In this document: piece after piece, positions 48,664 to 55,686 of the stretch
How positions within the stretch are numbered: the stretch's first letter is position 1
Layout: the number at the start of each line of letters is the position of its first letter
Origin: an uncultured Oscillospiraceae bacterium
Lineage (GTDB): Bacteria; Bacillota; Clostridia; Oscillospirales; Ruminococcaceae
Reading direction: 5' to 3'
DNA length: 55,686 nucleotides
Assembly: GCA_910587135.1 (NCBI GenBank)
Contig: CAJULF010000011.1
Span: 1-55,686, forward strand
Program-made: the position numbers and the translations under genes
Notes under the pieces: generated by a model
The model's database searches: none
Seen by the model: only the letters and a program-made list of their open reading frames with translations
Told to the model about the DNA's origin: nothing

Positions 48664-49128
48664 ATGTCGGAAGAAAACACAAACTGGGAGAAATCCGCAG
48701 CGGGAGTTGTGATAAAAGACGGAAAAGTTCTGCTGGCACGGCACACCTACGGCGCAGGCAAGGGGAAGCTGATCATACCCGGGGGATATATTCAGCACGG
48801 CGAAACTCCCGAGAAAGCTGTCAAACGTGAGCTAATGGAAGAAACGGGCATAACCGCCGATCCTGTTGAAATAGTCGGTATCCGCTTTAATATGCATGAT
48901 TGGTATGTTGTATTCCGCGCGGAATACATAAGCGGAGAAGCCCGCTCCGACCACAACGAAAACAGCGAGGTAGTCTGGCTTGAAGTCGAAAAGGCGCTTG
49001 AAGCGGAGGACGTCGCGGATTTATCCAAGAAAATGATACAAGCCGCCGTAAGCGGAAAAGCGCTCACTCACACCGAATATAAAGCGGGGGAAAATCACGC
49101 TCCGCAAAGCCTGTACAGCGCCGTATAA
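48664..49128 (+). CDS. Nudix hydrolase
   Basis: A 154-residue protein with the Nudix box GGYIQHGETPEKAVKREL followed by MEETGI (about 40-63), the metal-binding signature of enzymes that cleave nucleoside diphosphates linked to X. The preceding KVLLARHTYG strand is typical. It is 12 bases after the GNAT gene. Substrate unknown. Confidence 0.9.
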   Translation: MSEENTNWEKSAAGVVIKDGKVLLARHTYGAGKGKLIIPGGYIQHGETPEKAVKRELMEETGITADPVEIVGIRFNMHDWYVVFRAEYISGEARSDHNENSEVVWLEVEKALEAEDVADLSKKMIQAAVSGKALTHTEYKAGENHAPQSLYSAV

Positions 49129-49164
49129 AATAGCTGCGCCCGCCAAGATCAACGCTTCGTCCCC

Positions 49165-49270
49165 GCAGGAATTTTTCCGCAACAAGCCGAGAAAGCGGAG
49201 TGAAACGGAGCTTTGTCGGCGCGGTAGGCGAACGGAGTTCGCCGGTGCGGAAAAATTTTTCAGATAAGGA
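49165..49270 (+). repeat. Family A repeat (A6) ending at the aguB ribosome site
   Basis: GCAGGAATTTTTCCGCAAC opens; arms AAGCCGAGAAAGCGG.../GCTTTGTCGGC and GGCGAACGGAGTTCGCC follow; GGTGCGGAAAAATTTTT closes; CAGATAAGGAG comes next. Confidence 0.75.
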
Positions 49271-49278
49271 GATTTATA

Positions 49279-50154
49279 ATGCGAAAAATCACAGTTGCCG
49301 CCGTGCAGATGTCAATACCCGAGACGCCCGAAAAATCCATTGAAAAAGCGGACGGTCTTGTCAGAGAAGCCGCCGCGAAGGGCGCTAACGTCATACTTCT
49401 GCCCGAGCTTTTCGAAAATTGGTATTTCTGTCAGGAGCGGCGCTACGACAGCTATAAACTGGCGCTACCCTTAGCGGAAAATCCCGCCGTAAGGCATTTC
49501 AAAGCCGCGGCAAAGGAGCTTAGCGTTGTTCTGCCCATAAGCTTTTTTGAGAGGGACAACACCGTGCTGTACAACAGCATAGCCATGATAGACGCGGACG
49601 GGGAAATTCTCGGAGTTTACCGCAAAACTCATATCCCCGACGATCATTTTTATCAGGAGAAATTCTACTTTACCCCCGGCAATACGGGCTTTAAGGTATG
49701 GGATACAAAATTCGGCAGGGTTGGCGTTGGGATATGCTGGGATCAGTGGTTTCCCGAAGCCGCGCGCTGTATGGCGCTTATGGGTGCGGAGCTGCTGCTT
49801 TATCCCACCGCGATAGGCAGCGAGCCGATAATTGAGTGCGACAGTATGCCGCACTGGCGGCGCTGTATGCAGGGGCATTCCGCAGCGAACCTCATGCCCG
49901 TTATAGCCGCCAACCGCACGGGAACAGAGCGGGTAATCCCCGACGAGGACAACTCCCGCCAAAGCAGCTCGCTCACCTTTTACGGAAGCAGCTTCATCAC
50001 CGACGGCACAGGCGCTCTGCTTCAGAGCGCCGACAGGGAATCTGACTGTGTGCTCTCGCAGGAGCTTGACCTTGACGCTCTCGCGGAGCTGCGCATGAGC
50101 TGGGGCGTTTTCCGCGACAGAAGACCCGAAGCCTATAAGCAGCTTACAACATAA
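49279..50154 (+). CDS. aguB: N-carbamoylputrescine amidase
   Basis: AguB, of the nitrilase superfamily, hydrolyses N-carbamoylputrescine to putrescine, carbon dioxide and ammonia. The 291-residue protein shows the catalytic triad: Glu in ILLPELFENWYF, Lys in YRKTHIPDDHFYQEK, and Cys in VGVGICWDQWFPEAAR. HWRRCMQGHSAANLMPV and NRTGTE are characteristic of this subfamily. AAGGAG of the preceding repeat is its ribosome site. It acts after AguA in the cytoplasm. Confidence 0.94.
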   Translation: MRKITVAAVQMSIPETPEKSIEKADGLVREAAAKGANVILLPELFENWYFCQERRYDSYKLALPLAENPAVRHFKAAAKELSVVLPISFFERDNTVLYNSIAMIDADGEILGVYRKTHIPDDHFYQEKFYFTPGNTGFKVWDTKFGRVGVGICWDQWFPEAARCMALMGAELLLYPTAIGSEPIIECDSMPHWRRCMQGHSAANLMPVIAANRTGTERVIPDEDNSRQSSSLTFYGSSFITDGTGALLQSADRESDCVLSQELDLDALAELRMSWGVFRDRRPEAYKQLTT

Positions 50155-50257
50155 AATTTGCGTGTGCGATGCTTGTTGATTATGTTCAAAACAAAACGCG
50201 TTTCTTGTGAAAATATCCAAAAATCAAAAATGCGCTCAAAAAAATTTGTGAAAAGAT

Positions 50258-50286
50258 GTGACAAACCATTCGATGTATGGTATAAT
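50258..50286 (+). promoter_or_regulatory. Promoter of the cytidylate-kinase-like gene
   Basis: GTGACA (50258-50263) and TATAAT (50281-50286), 17-base spacer, about 70 bases before the ATG. Confidence 0.7.
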
Positions 50287-50353
50287 ATAGGTAAGACAGA
50301 ATTGTTGATTTTACAGGAGTAAAATCCAATTATATAATAAGGGGGCTTGCACT

Positions 50354-50953
50354 ATGGCTAACAAAATCATCACCATTTCAAGACAATACGGCAGCGGCGG
50401 GCGCGAAATAGGACAGCGTCTGGCGGAAAAAATGGGAATAGAGTTTTACGACAATAAGCTGCTGGATGTGGCTTCGGACAACAGCGGCATTCACAAGGCG
50501 CACTTCACCGCCAACGACGAAAAGCGGACAAACAGCTTTCTTTACCTGCTGTCGACCGCTTACGGACAAGGCTCCATGCCCTTTGACGATACGCTTTACT
50601 TCGCTCAGCAGAATGCCATAAAAAAGGTAGCCGCGGAGCACTCATGCGTGATAATAGGTCGCTGCGCGGACTACGCCCTCAGGGATTTTAACGGCGTTGC
50701 GAACGTCTTTATAACCGCGCCCTTTGAAGACAGGGTAAAACGCGCTATTGAAGTATACAACATTGAAGAGAAGCACGCGGCGGATTATGTCAAAAAGGTC
50801 GACAAGCAGCGCATTTCATACTACAACTACTACACCGACAGGCGCTGGGGGCAGGTTCAGCATTACCAGATATGCCTTGACAGCTCCGCGCTCGGAATCG
50901 AGGGAACAATGGAGCTGCTGGAGCAGTTCCTCAAACGCTACTACAAGGAATAA
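50354..50953 (+). CDS. Cytidylate kinase-like family protein
   Basis: A 199-residue P-loop protein: ITISRQYGSGGREIGQRLAE carries a GSGG nucleotide-binding loop, IEFYDNKLLDVAS follows, then CVIIGRCADYAL and FITAPFEDRVKRAI, with a C-terminal lid (YYNYYTDRRWG). This is the cytidylate-kinase-like group common in Clostridia rather than canonical Cmk. The phosphate acceptor is unknown. The stretch GGGGGC upstream is a possible ribosome site. Confidence 0.87.
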   Translation: MANKIITISRQYGSGGREIGQRLAEKMGIEFYDNKLLDVASDNSGIHKAHFTANDEKRTNSFLYLLSTAYGQGSMPFDDTLYFAQQNAIKKVAAEHSCVIIGRCADYALRDFNGVANVFITAPFEDRVKRAIEVYNIEEKHAADYVKKVDKQRISYYNYYTDRRWGQVQHYQICLDSSALGIEGTMELLEQFLKRYYKE

Positions 50954-50965
50954 CCGCAAAAGCGC

Positions 50966-50999
50966 AAACGGCGCGGAGTCTGACTGCTCCGCGCCGTTT
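50966..50999 (+). terminator. Terminator after the cytidylate-kinase-like gene
   Basis: AAACGGCGCGGAG and CTCCGCGCCGTTT form a 13-bp perfect stem. Confidence 0.82.
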
Positions 51000-51006
51000 C
51001 GGCTTG

Positions 51007-51214
51007 TTTATTAAAGGCTGACCAAGGGCGGATTATTTAAAAAAATTTCATAATTTCCGCTAAGCATACTCCGCTTCACTTTGTTCCGGAAGTTTTGCGC
51101 AAATTGTAACAAATTGCATAATGCAAAACCTCCATGTTGCGCAAACTTCAACGTAATGCTTTAGCCAACCACATTATCGTTGCGTAAAAATCTGCGACTT
51201 TTTGAAACTTCATA
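51007..51214 (+). repeat. Family B repeat (B11) carrying C-like palindromes
   Basis: ATTAAAGGCTGACCAAGGGC, ATTTCATAATTTCCGC, the first arm CCGCTAAGCATACTCCGCTT, then an interruption from GTTTTGCGCAAA (51092) to GTTGCGTAAAAA (51190), then TTTTTGAAACTTCATACG. The second hairpin is replaced by the inserted C-like sequence. Confidence 0.7.
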
Positions 51215-51215
51215 C

Positions 51216-51556
51216 GCTGCGCAATGTCGACGCATTAAATTTCAAAAAGCGCACATTTGCCAAATGGCAAATGTGCGCGGTTTCCGTTAGGCATGCGGAG
51301 TGAAGCGTAGCGTAACGAAGTATGACTAACGGAAATTTTGAAATTTTTTAAAATAATCCGCTCTAAGAGTCTGTTTAGTATCTCGGCGTGCGCAGATTGC
51401 GCAGCGAATTTTTCGTCAGACGACGGCAAATTTTCGCCGAAATACTGTATGTATTTCAAGAAAAATTGCCTAAGTATGACGGAAAATCAGCAAGCAAGAT
51501 GCGTGGATGAGATACTAAACAGGCTCTAAGTCAACCTTTATATACAGTCTGAAATA
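51216..51556 (-). repeat. Family B repeat (B12), interrupted by D2
   Basis: GCGCAATGTCGACGCATTAAA, hairpin GCGCACATTTGCC/GGCAAATGTGCGC, hairpin CCGTTAGGCATGC.../GACTAACGG, TTTTGAAATTTTTTAAAAT, AATCCGCTCTAA, then D2, then GTCAACCTTTATATACAG. B11 and B12 stand tail to tail. Confidence 0.82.
51367..51526. repeat. Family D element (D2), 160 bp, nested in B12
   Basis: Terminal inverted repeats GAGTCTGTTTAGTATCTC and GAGATACTAAACAGGCTC (17 of 18 pairs plus one G-T). The core contains GCGCAGATTGCGC (51390-51402), TTTTTCGTCAGA (51409-51420), an apical stem (GGCAA...TTGCC) with an inner GAAATAC/GTATTTC hairpin, and TATGACGGAAAAT followed by GCAAGCAAGATGCGTG (51475-51505). Confidence 0.88.
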
Positions 51557-51601
51557 AAATTTACAATTTTATTTATGAACATTATCGCTGCAAACCAATT
51601 T

Positions 51602-52261
51602 TTACAGCCCCGTTAATTCCTCTTTTCCAAGAATAATACCGCGAAGTTCCGCAACAGTTTCGGCTATGTACCTCGGCCTAAAACTTTCCAATTCCTCCCT
51701 GCTCCTAAAGCCCCACAGCACCCCGCAGGCATCTGTCCCCGCATTAGCGGCAGTCTGCATATCCACACCGCTGTCACCCACGTAAAGCGCCCTGCCGCCG
51801 AAACGCCCGATAAGCTCCTTAGCGGCGTCGGGGGCGGGTTTTACGGGAAAACCGCTCCCCGCGCCCGCAACCTCCTTTATCAAATTGCCGAAAAATTTTC
51901 TCACAAGCTCCTCCGAGAATTCCTGCGCCTTATTCGTATTGCAAACGCAGGTGATTCCCTCCGCGGACAGCTCGTCAAGCAGCTCCCTCATGCCCTTATA
52001 CGGCTTGGTTCTGTCCGACTTATGCTTACCGTAATACTCCGAAAAAATTCTCAGTGCCTCGGTTTCCTCTTCCGCGCTGTGCCCCGACGGCAGCATTCTC
52101 TCTATCAGCTTCGGAATACCGTTCCCCACAAACAGCTTGTACTCATCTTCGCCGTGAAGCGGCATACCCATTTTTTCAAGAGCGTAATTTCCCGCCGCCG
52201 CCAGATCGCCTATCGTATCCAACAAAGTACCGTCAAGGTCAAAAATTATTAAATCATACAT
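51602..52261 (-). CDS. HAD-family hydrolase, phosphoglycolate phosphatase-like
   Basis: The 219 residues follow the HAD pattern of Gph-type phosphatases: motif I IIFDLDGTLLDT (nucleophile Asp), the four-helix cap (ALEKMGMPLHGEDEYKLFVG, RMLPSG), motif II TCVCNTNK, motif III Lys in FPVKPAPDAAKEL and motif IV ALYVGDSGVDMQTAANAG. It acts on small phosphate esters in the cytoplasm. Its ribosome site AAGGAG lies directly at the end of repeat B13. Confidence 0.92.
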   Translation of the reverse strand: MYDLIIFDLDGTLLDTIGDLAAAGNYALEKMGMPLHGEDEYKLFVGNGIPKLIERMLPSGHSAEEETEALRIFSEYYGKHKSDRTKPYKGMRELLDELSAEGITCVCNTNKAQEFSEELVRKFFGNLIKEVAGAGSGFPVKPAPDAAKELIGRFGGRALYVGDSGVDMQTAANAGTDACGVLWGFRSREELESFRPRYIAETVAELRGIILGKEELTGL

Positions 52262-52276
52262 GCTCTTTTCTCCTTA

Positions 52277-52432
52277 TTTTAAAAAATTTCAAAATTTTCG
52301 CTAAGCACACTCCGCTCGCTGCGTTCTCTGCGAGTGCTTAGCGAAAACCGTGCTGCATTTGCCATACGGCAAACCCGCACTTTTTGAAATTTCATGCGGC
52401 GACATTGCGCTGCTTTAATGCTTTTTGCTCAG
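52277..52432 (+). repeat. Family B repeat (B13) abutting the phosphatase ribosome site
   Basis: AAAAAATTTCAAAATTTTCGC, hairpin GCTAAGCAC.../GTGCTTAGC, hairpin TTTGCC/GGCAAA, TTTTTGAAATTTCATG, GCGACATTGCG and GCTTTTTGCTC. The GGTTGACCT end is missing, replaced by the ribosome site of the minus-strand phosphatase gene. Confidence 0.78.
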
Positions 52433-52499
52433 AGGGCGAAGACTTGCAGCAGGACGTAACAGTCAACATACAACTCAAAAAAACCGCAATGACTTTCGG

Positions 52500-53342
52500 T
52501 CACTCGCTGGCGGAAATCTCCGTAACCTTCATAAGCTGTTCGGATGAAATGAAATCTCCGATAAACTTCTTTATTTTCTCCGGAGACTCATACATCTTCA
52601 TAAACTCAAAGCTGCCCGAAAGCTCGTCAATATCCTCCATAGCCTCTCTTACGCCAATCAGGGTCTGCTCTGAGAACTCCGGTTTTTGCGGGTTTATCCT
52701 GTGGCACATTACCGCATAATTTACCCTGTTTTCACAGCGGCACTTTCCTCTGCCGTATTCTCCGCAATATTCCGACAAAAACTCCGCCATCTTCTTCCTT
52801 GCCCTTGAAAGCTTCTGGCGATAAGACTCGGGAGTTATCCCCAAAATCTCTCCCGCTATGCGGCTGTCTGGCGCGAACATCGTTCCCAGAATAAAAATAC
52901 AGCGGGATTCGGCGTCAAGACATTGCAGCATAACATTTGTGCAGGACATCTTAAGCTCCTCCGACAGCAGCGCTCTGTCTACGCCGCCCGTCATATCGGG
53001 CACATCTGTATTCGCGTTGAGAATATCGTCGCTGTACTGCTCAAAGCTGAGCGGACGCTGGGCGAACATATGCCGGCGATAGTTTTTCAGATGATTTGCC
53101 GCAATTCTGAACACCCAAGTTGAAAAAGCGCACTGCTTTTTGAAATCCGCCAGACCGGAAACTATCTTCATAAGTATCTCCTGCGAAGCGTCCTGCGCGT
53201 CCTCAAAACCGCCGAGCATTCTCAGCGACATATTGAACACATCGTTTGCTACTCCCTTGATAAGCTCCTCCATTGCCTTTGCGTCGCCCTGTGCAGCCCT
53301 GTCGACAAGCGCGGCGGTTTCCTCATTTGCTTTAAAAGTCAT
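52500..53342 (-). CDS. ECF-type RNA polymerase sigma factor with C-terminal extension
   Basis: This 280-residue protein has a sigma-70 region 2 (VFNMSLRMLGGFEDAQDASQ, ILMKIVSGL, STWVFRIAANHLKNYRR) and region 4 (RCIFILGTMFAPDSRIAGEI, LGITPESYRQKLSRARKKM), typical of extracytoplasmic-function sigma factors. An extra C-terminal part of about 90 residues begins with a Cys cluster, GRGKCRCENRVNYAVMCHRI, which might bind a metal. AAGGAGG precedes the ATG. No anti-sigma factor gene is adjacent. It diverges from the GH130 gene with back-to-back promoters. Confidence 0.9.
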   Translation of the reverse strand: MTFKANEETAALVDRAAQGDAKAMEELIKGVANDVFNMSLRMLGGFEDAQDASQEILMKIVSGLADFKKQCAFSTWVFRIAANHLKNYRRHMFAQRPLSFEQYSDDILNANTDVPDMTGGVDRALLSEELKMSCTNVMLQCLDAESRCIFILGTMFAPDSRIAGEILGITPESYRQKLSRARKKMAEFLSEYCGEYGRGKCRCENRVNYAVMCHRINPQKPEFSEQTLIGVREAMEDIDELSGSFEFMKMYESPEKIKKFIGDFISSEQLMKVTEISASE

Positions 53343-53457
53343 AATCGTTTCCTCCTTATGTTATCATTCCGCCCGTTTCGGGCTCAATAGTATTAGACAA
53401 CGCGGACCTGACTTTGTGACAGTTTTTTAAAAATTTTTTCTGATCGCCGCTTTTTTT

Positions 53458-53486
53458 ATTATAACTCTTAAAATCCTCTCTGTCAA
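53458..53486 (-). promoter_or_regulatory. Promoter of the sigma factor gene
   Basis: On the minus strand TTGACA (53481-53486) and TATAAT (53458-53463), 17 bases apart. Confidence 0.82.
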
Positions 53487-53488
53487 CC

Positions 53489-53517
53489 TTGAAATATTTT
53501 TTAATATGTGTTATAAT
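53489..53517 (+). promoter_or_regulatory. Promoter of the GH130 gene
   Basis: TTGAAA (53489-53494) and TATAAT (53512-53517), 17-base spacer. Its -35 is two bases from the -35 of the divergent sigma factor promoter, so the two may compete. Confidence 0.78.
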
Positions 53518-53641
53518 AGTAGCAAAACGATAAAATAAATCCGACCAATTACAAAAAGCGGATTTGAGAAGCCGTGCCCATATTCGCACAATGTTATACA
53601 AACGCTTTGTGCTGAACGGCTTCAGGGAGGAAAGGACAGTT

Positions 53642-54841
53642 ATGCTGACAAAGAAAGAATTTGACGAAAGACTTACGGGTATGATAAAGGAGCAGGAAAC
53701 GCTCATAAGACGCCCAAACCCCAAAACCGACTTCTATAACGGGATTTACGACCGCTACGAAAATCCCGTGCTTACCGCGGAGCACGCGCCTATTATCTGG
53801 CGCTATGACTTATCCCATGAAGATAACCCCAATCTTATGGAAAGGCTTGGGGTAAACGCGGTCATGAACTCGGGCGCGGTCTATCTTAACGGAAAATACT
53901 GCCTTGTGGCGAGAGTTGAGGGCGCGGACAGAAAGTCATTTTTTGCTGTGGCGGAAAGCGACAAGCCCACCGAGGGTTTCCGGTTCAGGGATTACCCCGT
54001 AATGCTTCCCGACACCTGCCCCGAGGAAACCAACGTATACGATATGCGTCTTACTCAGCACGAGGACGGCTGGATATACGGCGTATTCTGCTCCGAGAGC
54101 AAGGACAAGACAGTCGGCGATCTGTCTGCGGCTACCGCGCAGGCGGGTATTGTCCGCACAAAGGATCTGACTACATGGGAGCGGCTTCCGAATCTTGTTT
54201 CAAAATCCCCCCAACAGCGCAACGTAGTGCTTCACCCCGAGTTTGTTGACGGAAAATACGCTTTCTATACCCGCCCGCAGGACGATTTTATTTCTACCGG
54301 CTCGGGTGGCGGCGTATGCTTCGCGCTGTGCGAGGATATCACAAACCCCGTGCTCTGCACCGAAGAAAAGGTCATAAGCCCCAGGATATACCACACCATA
54401 ACCGAAGTGAAAAACGGCGCGGGAGCTGTTCCGATAAAAACTCCCAAGGGCTGGATACACATCGCTCACGGTGTTCGCAACACCGCGGCGGGGCTGCGCT
54501 ATGTGGTCTATGTTTTCGCTACCGACCTTAATGACCCCTCAAAGCTTATCGCAAGCCCGTCGGGTCTGTTTATTGCGCCGCAGGGTGTTGAGCGAGTAGG
54601 CGACGTTTCAAACGTTGTGTTCACTAACGGCGCGATAGTAAGGGAGAACGGAGAGGTGTATATCTACTATGCATCCTCGGACACCAGGCTGCACGTCGCC
54701 TCCACGACGATAGAGAAGCTGATGGATTACACATTCAATACTCCATCCGACCCGCTCCGTTCGGCGGACTGCGTAAAACAGCGCTGCGAGCTTATAAAAA
54801 AGAATCTTTCACAAATGGCAGCGGGGTTCGGCAAGGCATGA
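53642..54841 (+). CDS. GH130 phosphorylase (4-O-beta-mannosyl-glucose phosphorylase-like)
   Basis: GH130 enzymes split beta-mannosides with phosphate to give mannose 1-phosphate. From the ATG at 53642 (AAGGA upstream) the protein has 399 residues and no signal peptide, so it works on imported disaccharides. Family segments include VNAVMNSGAVYLNGKYCLVARVEG in two parts, TNVYDMRLTQHEDGWIYGVF (the catalytic Asp region), VVLHPEFVDGKYAFYTRPQ, RIYHTITEV, GWIHIAHGVR and YIYYASSDTRLHVA. The resemblance is greatest to mannosylglucose phosphorylase of Ruminococcus albus, as I recall it. It fits mannan or glucomannan use beside the cellulases. Confidence 0.92.
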   Translation: MLTKKEFDERLTGMIKEQETLIRRPNPKTDFYNGIYDRYENPVLTAEHAPIIWRYDLSHEDNPNLMERLGVNAVMNSGAVYLNGKYCLVARVEGADRKSFFAVAESDKPTEGFRFRDYPVMLPDTCPEETNVYDMRLTQHEDGWIYGVFCSESKDKTVGDLSAATAQAGIVRTKDLTTWERLPNLVSKSPQQRNVVLHPEFVDGKYAFYTRPQDDFISTGSGGGVCFALCEDITNPVLCTEEKVISPRIYHTITEVKNGAGAVPIKTPKGWIHIAHGVRNTAAGLRYVVYVFATDLNDPSKLIASPSGLFIAPQGVERVGDVSNVVFTNGAIVRENGEVYIYYASSDTRLHVASTTIEKLMDYTFNTPSDPLRSADCVKQRCELIKKNLSQMAAGFGKA

Positions 54842-55368
54842 CCGATACGAGAATAGAGTTTTTTGACCTTTACACCGCGGACAGGCAGCCGCTCGGCAGA
54901 AGAATACGGCGCGGCGAGCCAATCCCGCGGGGAGAATATCATATTGTGGTGCAGATAATGACCGTAAACAGCGATGGGGAGATACTGCTGACCCAGCGCG
55001 TTCCCGAAAAAACCAGCGGAGGACGGTGGGAATGTTCGGGCGGCTGTGCCGTATCGGGCGAGACCAGCCGCCAGGCGGCCGTGCGGGAACTTTACGAGGA
55101 AACAGGGCTTAGTGTAAATCCTGAGGATATCAAGCTTGAATGGACTCTTACCACGGACAGTATGCTCAGAGATTTTTATGTTGTCAACAAGGACGCGCCA
55201 TTAGAAGGTATGAAGCTCCAGACCGTAGAGGTATGCGCGGCAAAATGGGTGAGCTTTGAGCGCCTTGCGGAAATGGCACAGTCGGGACAAACCACCCGAA
55301 CCGTCACAAAGTGGCTTGAATGCCGCTACGACGAGCTAAAGCAGTACACAACGGAGGCAAAAGGTTAA
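54838..55368 (+). CDS. Nudix hydrolase
   Basis: A 176-residue protein of the IPP-isomerase-like Nudix branch: FFDLYTADRQPLGRRIRRGE at the start, EILLTQRVPEKTSGGRWE, then the Nudix box GGCAVSGETSRQAAVREL with YEETGL. Its ATG overlaps the GH130 stop (ATGA), so the two are co-translated. The substrate is unknown; clearing a sugar nucleotide or similar would fit, but that is inference. Confidence 0.9.
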   Translation: MTDTRIEFFDLYTADRQPLGRRIRRGEPIPRGEYHIVVQIMTVNSDGEILLTQRVPEKTSGGRWECSGGCAVSGETSRQAAVRELYEETGLSVNPEDIKLEWTLTTDSMLRDFYVVNKDAPLEGMKLQTVEVCAAKWVSFERLAEMAQSGQTTRTVTKWLECRYDELKQYTTEAKG

Positions 55369-55431
55369 AACAGGATTGCGCTAAAATCATGCAGCCAAAG
55401 GCGCTGAAAGCACAGAACCGCAAACCGCCCG

Positions 55432-55548
55432 CGCATGAATTTTCCGCAATCTGCCGTAAAAGCGCAGCGAAGCGGAGCTTTCACGGCAGGATAGCCGCAG
55501 CAACGCTTTGCGTTGCTGCGGCGGTGCGGAAAATTCTTTAAAATAATC
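55432..55548 (+). repeat. Family A repeat (A7)
   Basis: GCATGAATTTTCCGCAATC, arm CTGCCGTAAAAGCG...CTTTCACGGCAG, hairpin CAGCAACGC/GCGTTGCTG, GGTGCGGAAAATTC, then TTTAAAATAATCAGCTTAAGG and TCAACATAACTT, linking family A to the end sequence of family B. Confidence 0.85.
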
Positions 55549-55644
55549 AGCTTAAGGTCAACATAACTTAAAAGCATTACAGCTTAGAGCAACCCCAAAA
55601 TCACGCAGTCAAAGGCGCTTAAAGCACGGAGCCGCAAACCGCCC

Positions 55645-55686
55645 GCGCATGAATTTTCCGCAATCTGCCGTAAAAGCGCAGCGAAG
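55645..55686 (+). repeat. Family A repeat (A8), cut by the window edge
   Basis: The bases from CGCGCATGAATTTTCCGC onward repeat those at 55430-55470 exactly. The preceding 80 bases (CACGGAGCCGCAAACCGCCC and before) also repeat the flank of A7, so the whole unit including flanks is tandemly duplicated. Confidence 0.8.

Overview
The window looks like a chromosome segment from a low-to-mid GC Gram-positive anaerobe, most likely a fibre-degrading member of the Oscillospiraceae/Ruminococcaceae. The evidence is Firmicute-type gene order (rpmH-rnpA-yidD-yidC-jag), strong Shine-Dalgarno sites, ECF-type vitamin transporter S components, lipobox-anchored cellulases of families GH5 and GH9, a GH130 phosphorylase, and no outer-membrane genes. 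The species cannot be named from the sequence alone.

Layout. 0-3.3 kb: the 5' part of a tRNA-Val gene, a DUF4300-like lipoprotein, and the yerC-methyltransferase-hslO operon. 3.8-6.9 kb: a GH5 cellulase lipoprotein, a 55-residue protein, a truncated SLOG-family paralogue and a VanY-type peptidase. 6.9-10.8 kb: the rpmH-rnpA-yidD-yidC-jag block with a consensus promoter. 11.1-17 kb: a VTC-domain/DUF4956 pair, coaX, an ECF S component, a GNAT enzyme and dprA. 17-26.5 kb: a small ORF in a partial gene duplication, a GH13 amylase, and two large EAL proteins with degenerate GGDEF domains (putative cyclic-di-GMP phosphodiesterases). 26.7-31.6 kb: a SsuABC-like transporter with an attenuator-like leader, and a secreted chymotrypsin-fold protease beside a related protein. 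31.6-38.5 kb: the serine biosynthesis genes serC and serA, an aldo/keto reductase with a second ECF S component, and a DUF554 pseudogene. 38.7-40.4 kb: regulators (one broken) beside an intact SLOG gene. 41-46.6 kb: a GH9-CBM3-CBM3 cellulase, lgt and small membrane proteins. 47-50.2 kb: agmatine-to-putrescine genes (aguA, aguB) with GNAT and Nudix genes. 50.3-55.4 kb: a cytidylate-kinase-like protein, a HAD phosphatase, an ECF sigma factor divergent from a GH130 phosphorylase, and a Nudix hydrolase.

Functional themes. Plant polysaccharide breakdown (GH5, GH9, GH130, GH13) is combined with amino-acid and polyamine metabolism, vitamin uptake (two ECF S components plus coaX) and envelope assembly (yidC/yidD, lgt).

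The most striking content is non-coding. At least four families of palindromic intergenic repeats fill most gaps. Families A (about 110-190 bp) and B (about 150-190 bp when uninterrupted) share one architecture: a long outer inverted repeat enclosing two hairpins. Family A repeatedly ends exactly at the Shine-Dalgarno site of the next gene (vtc, coaX, amylase, serA, aguB). Family D (about 160-177 bp) is nested inside two B copies and keeps a conserved core while its terminal and apical stems differ completely in sequence but still pair. Family C (about 55 bp) is nested in A and B. One B copy truncates a SLOG paralogue. Two short ORFs sit inside direct duplications of neighbouring DNA. These repeats, and the two structured leaders ahead of transporter genes, are the best candidates for something undescribed.
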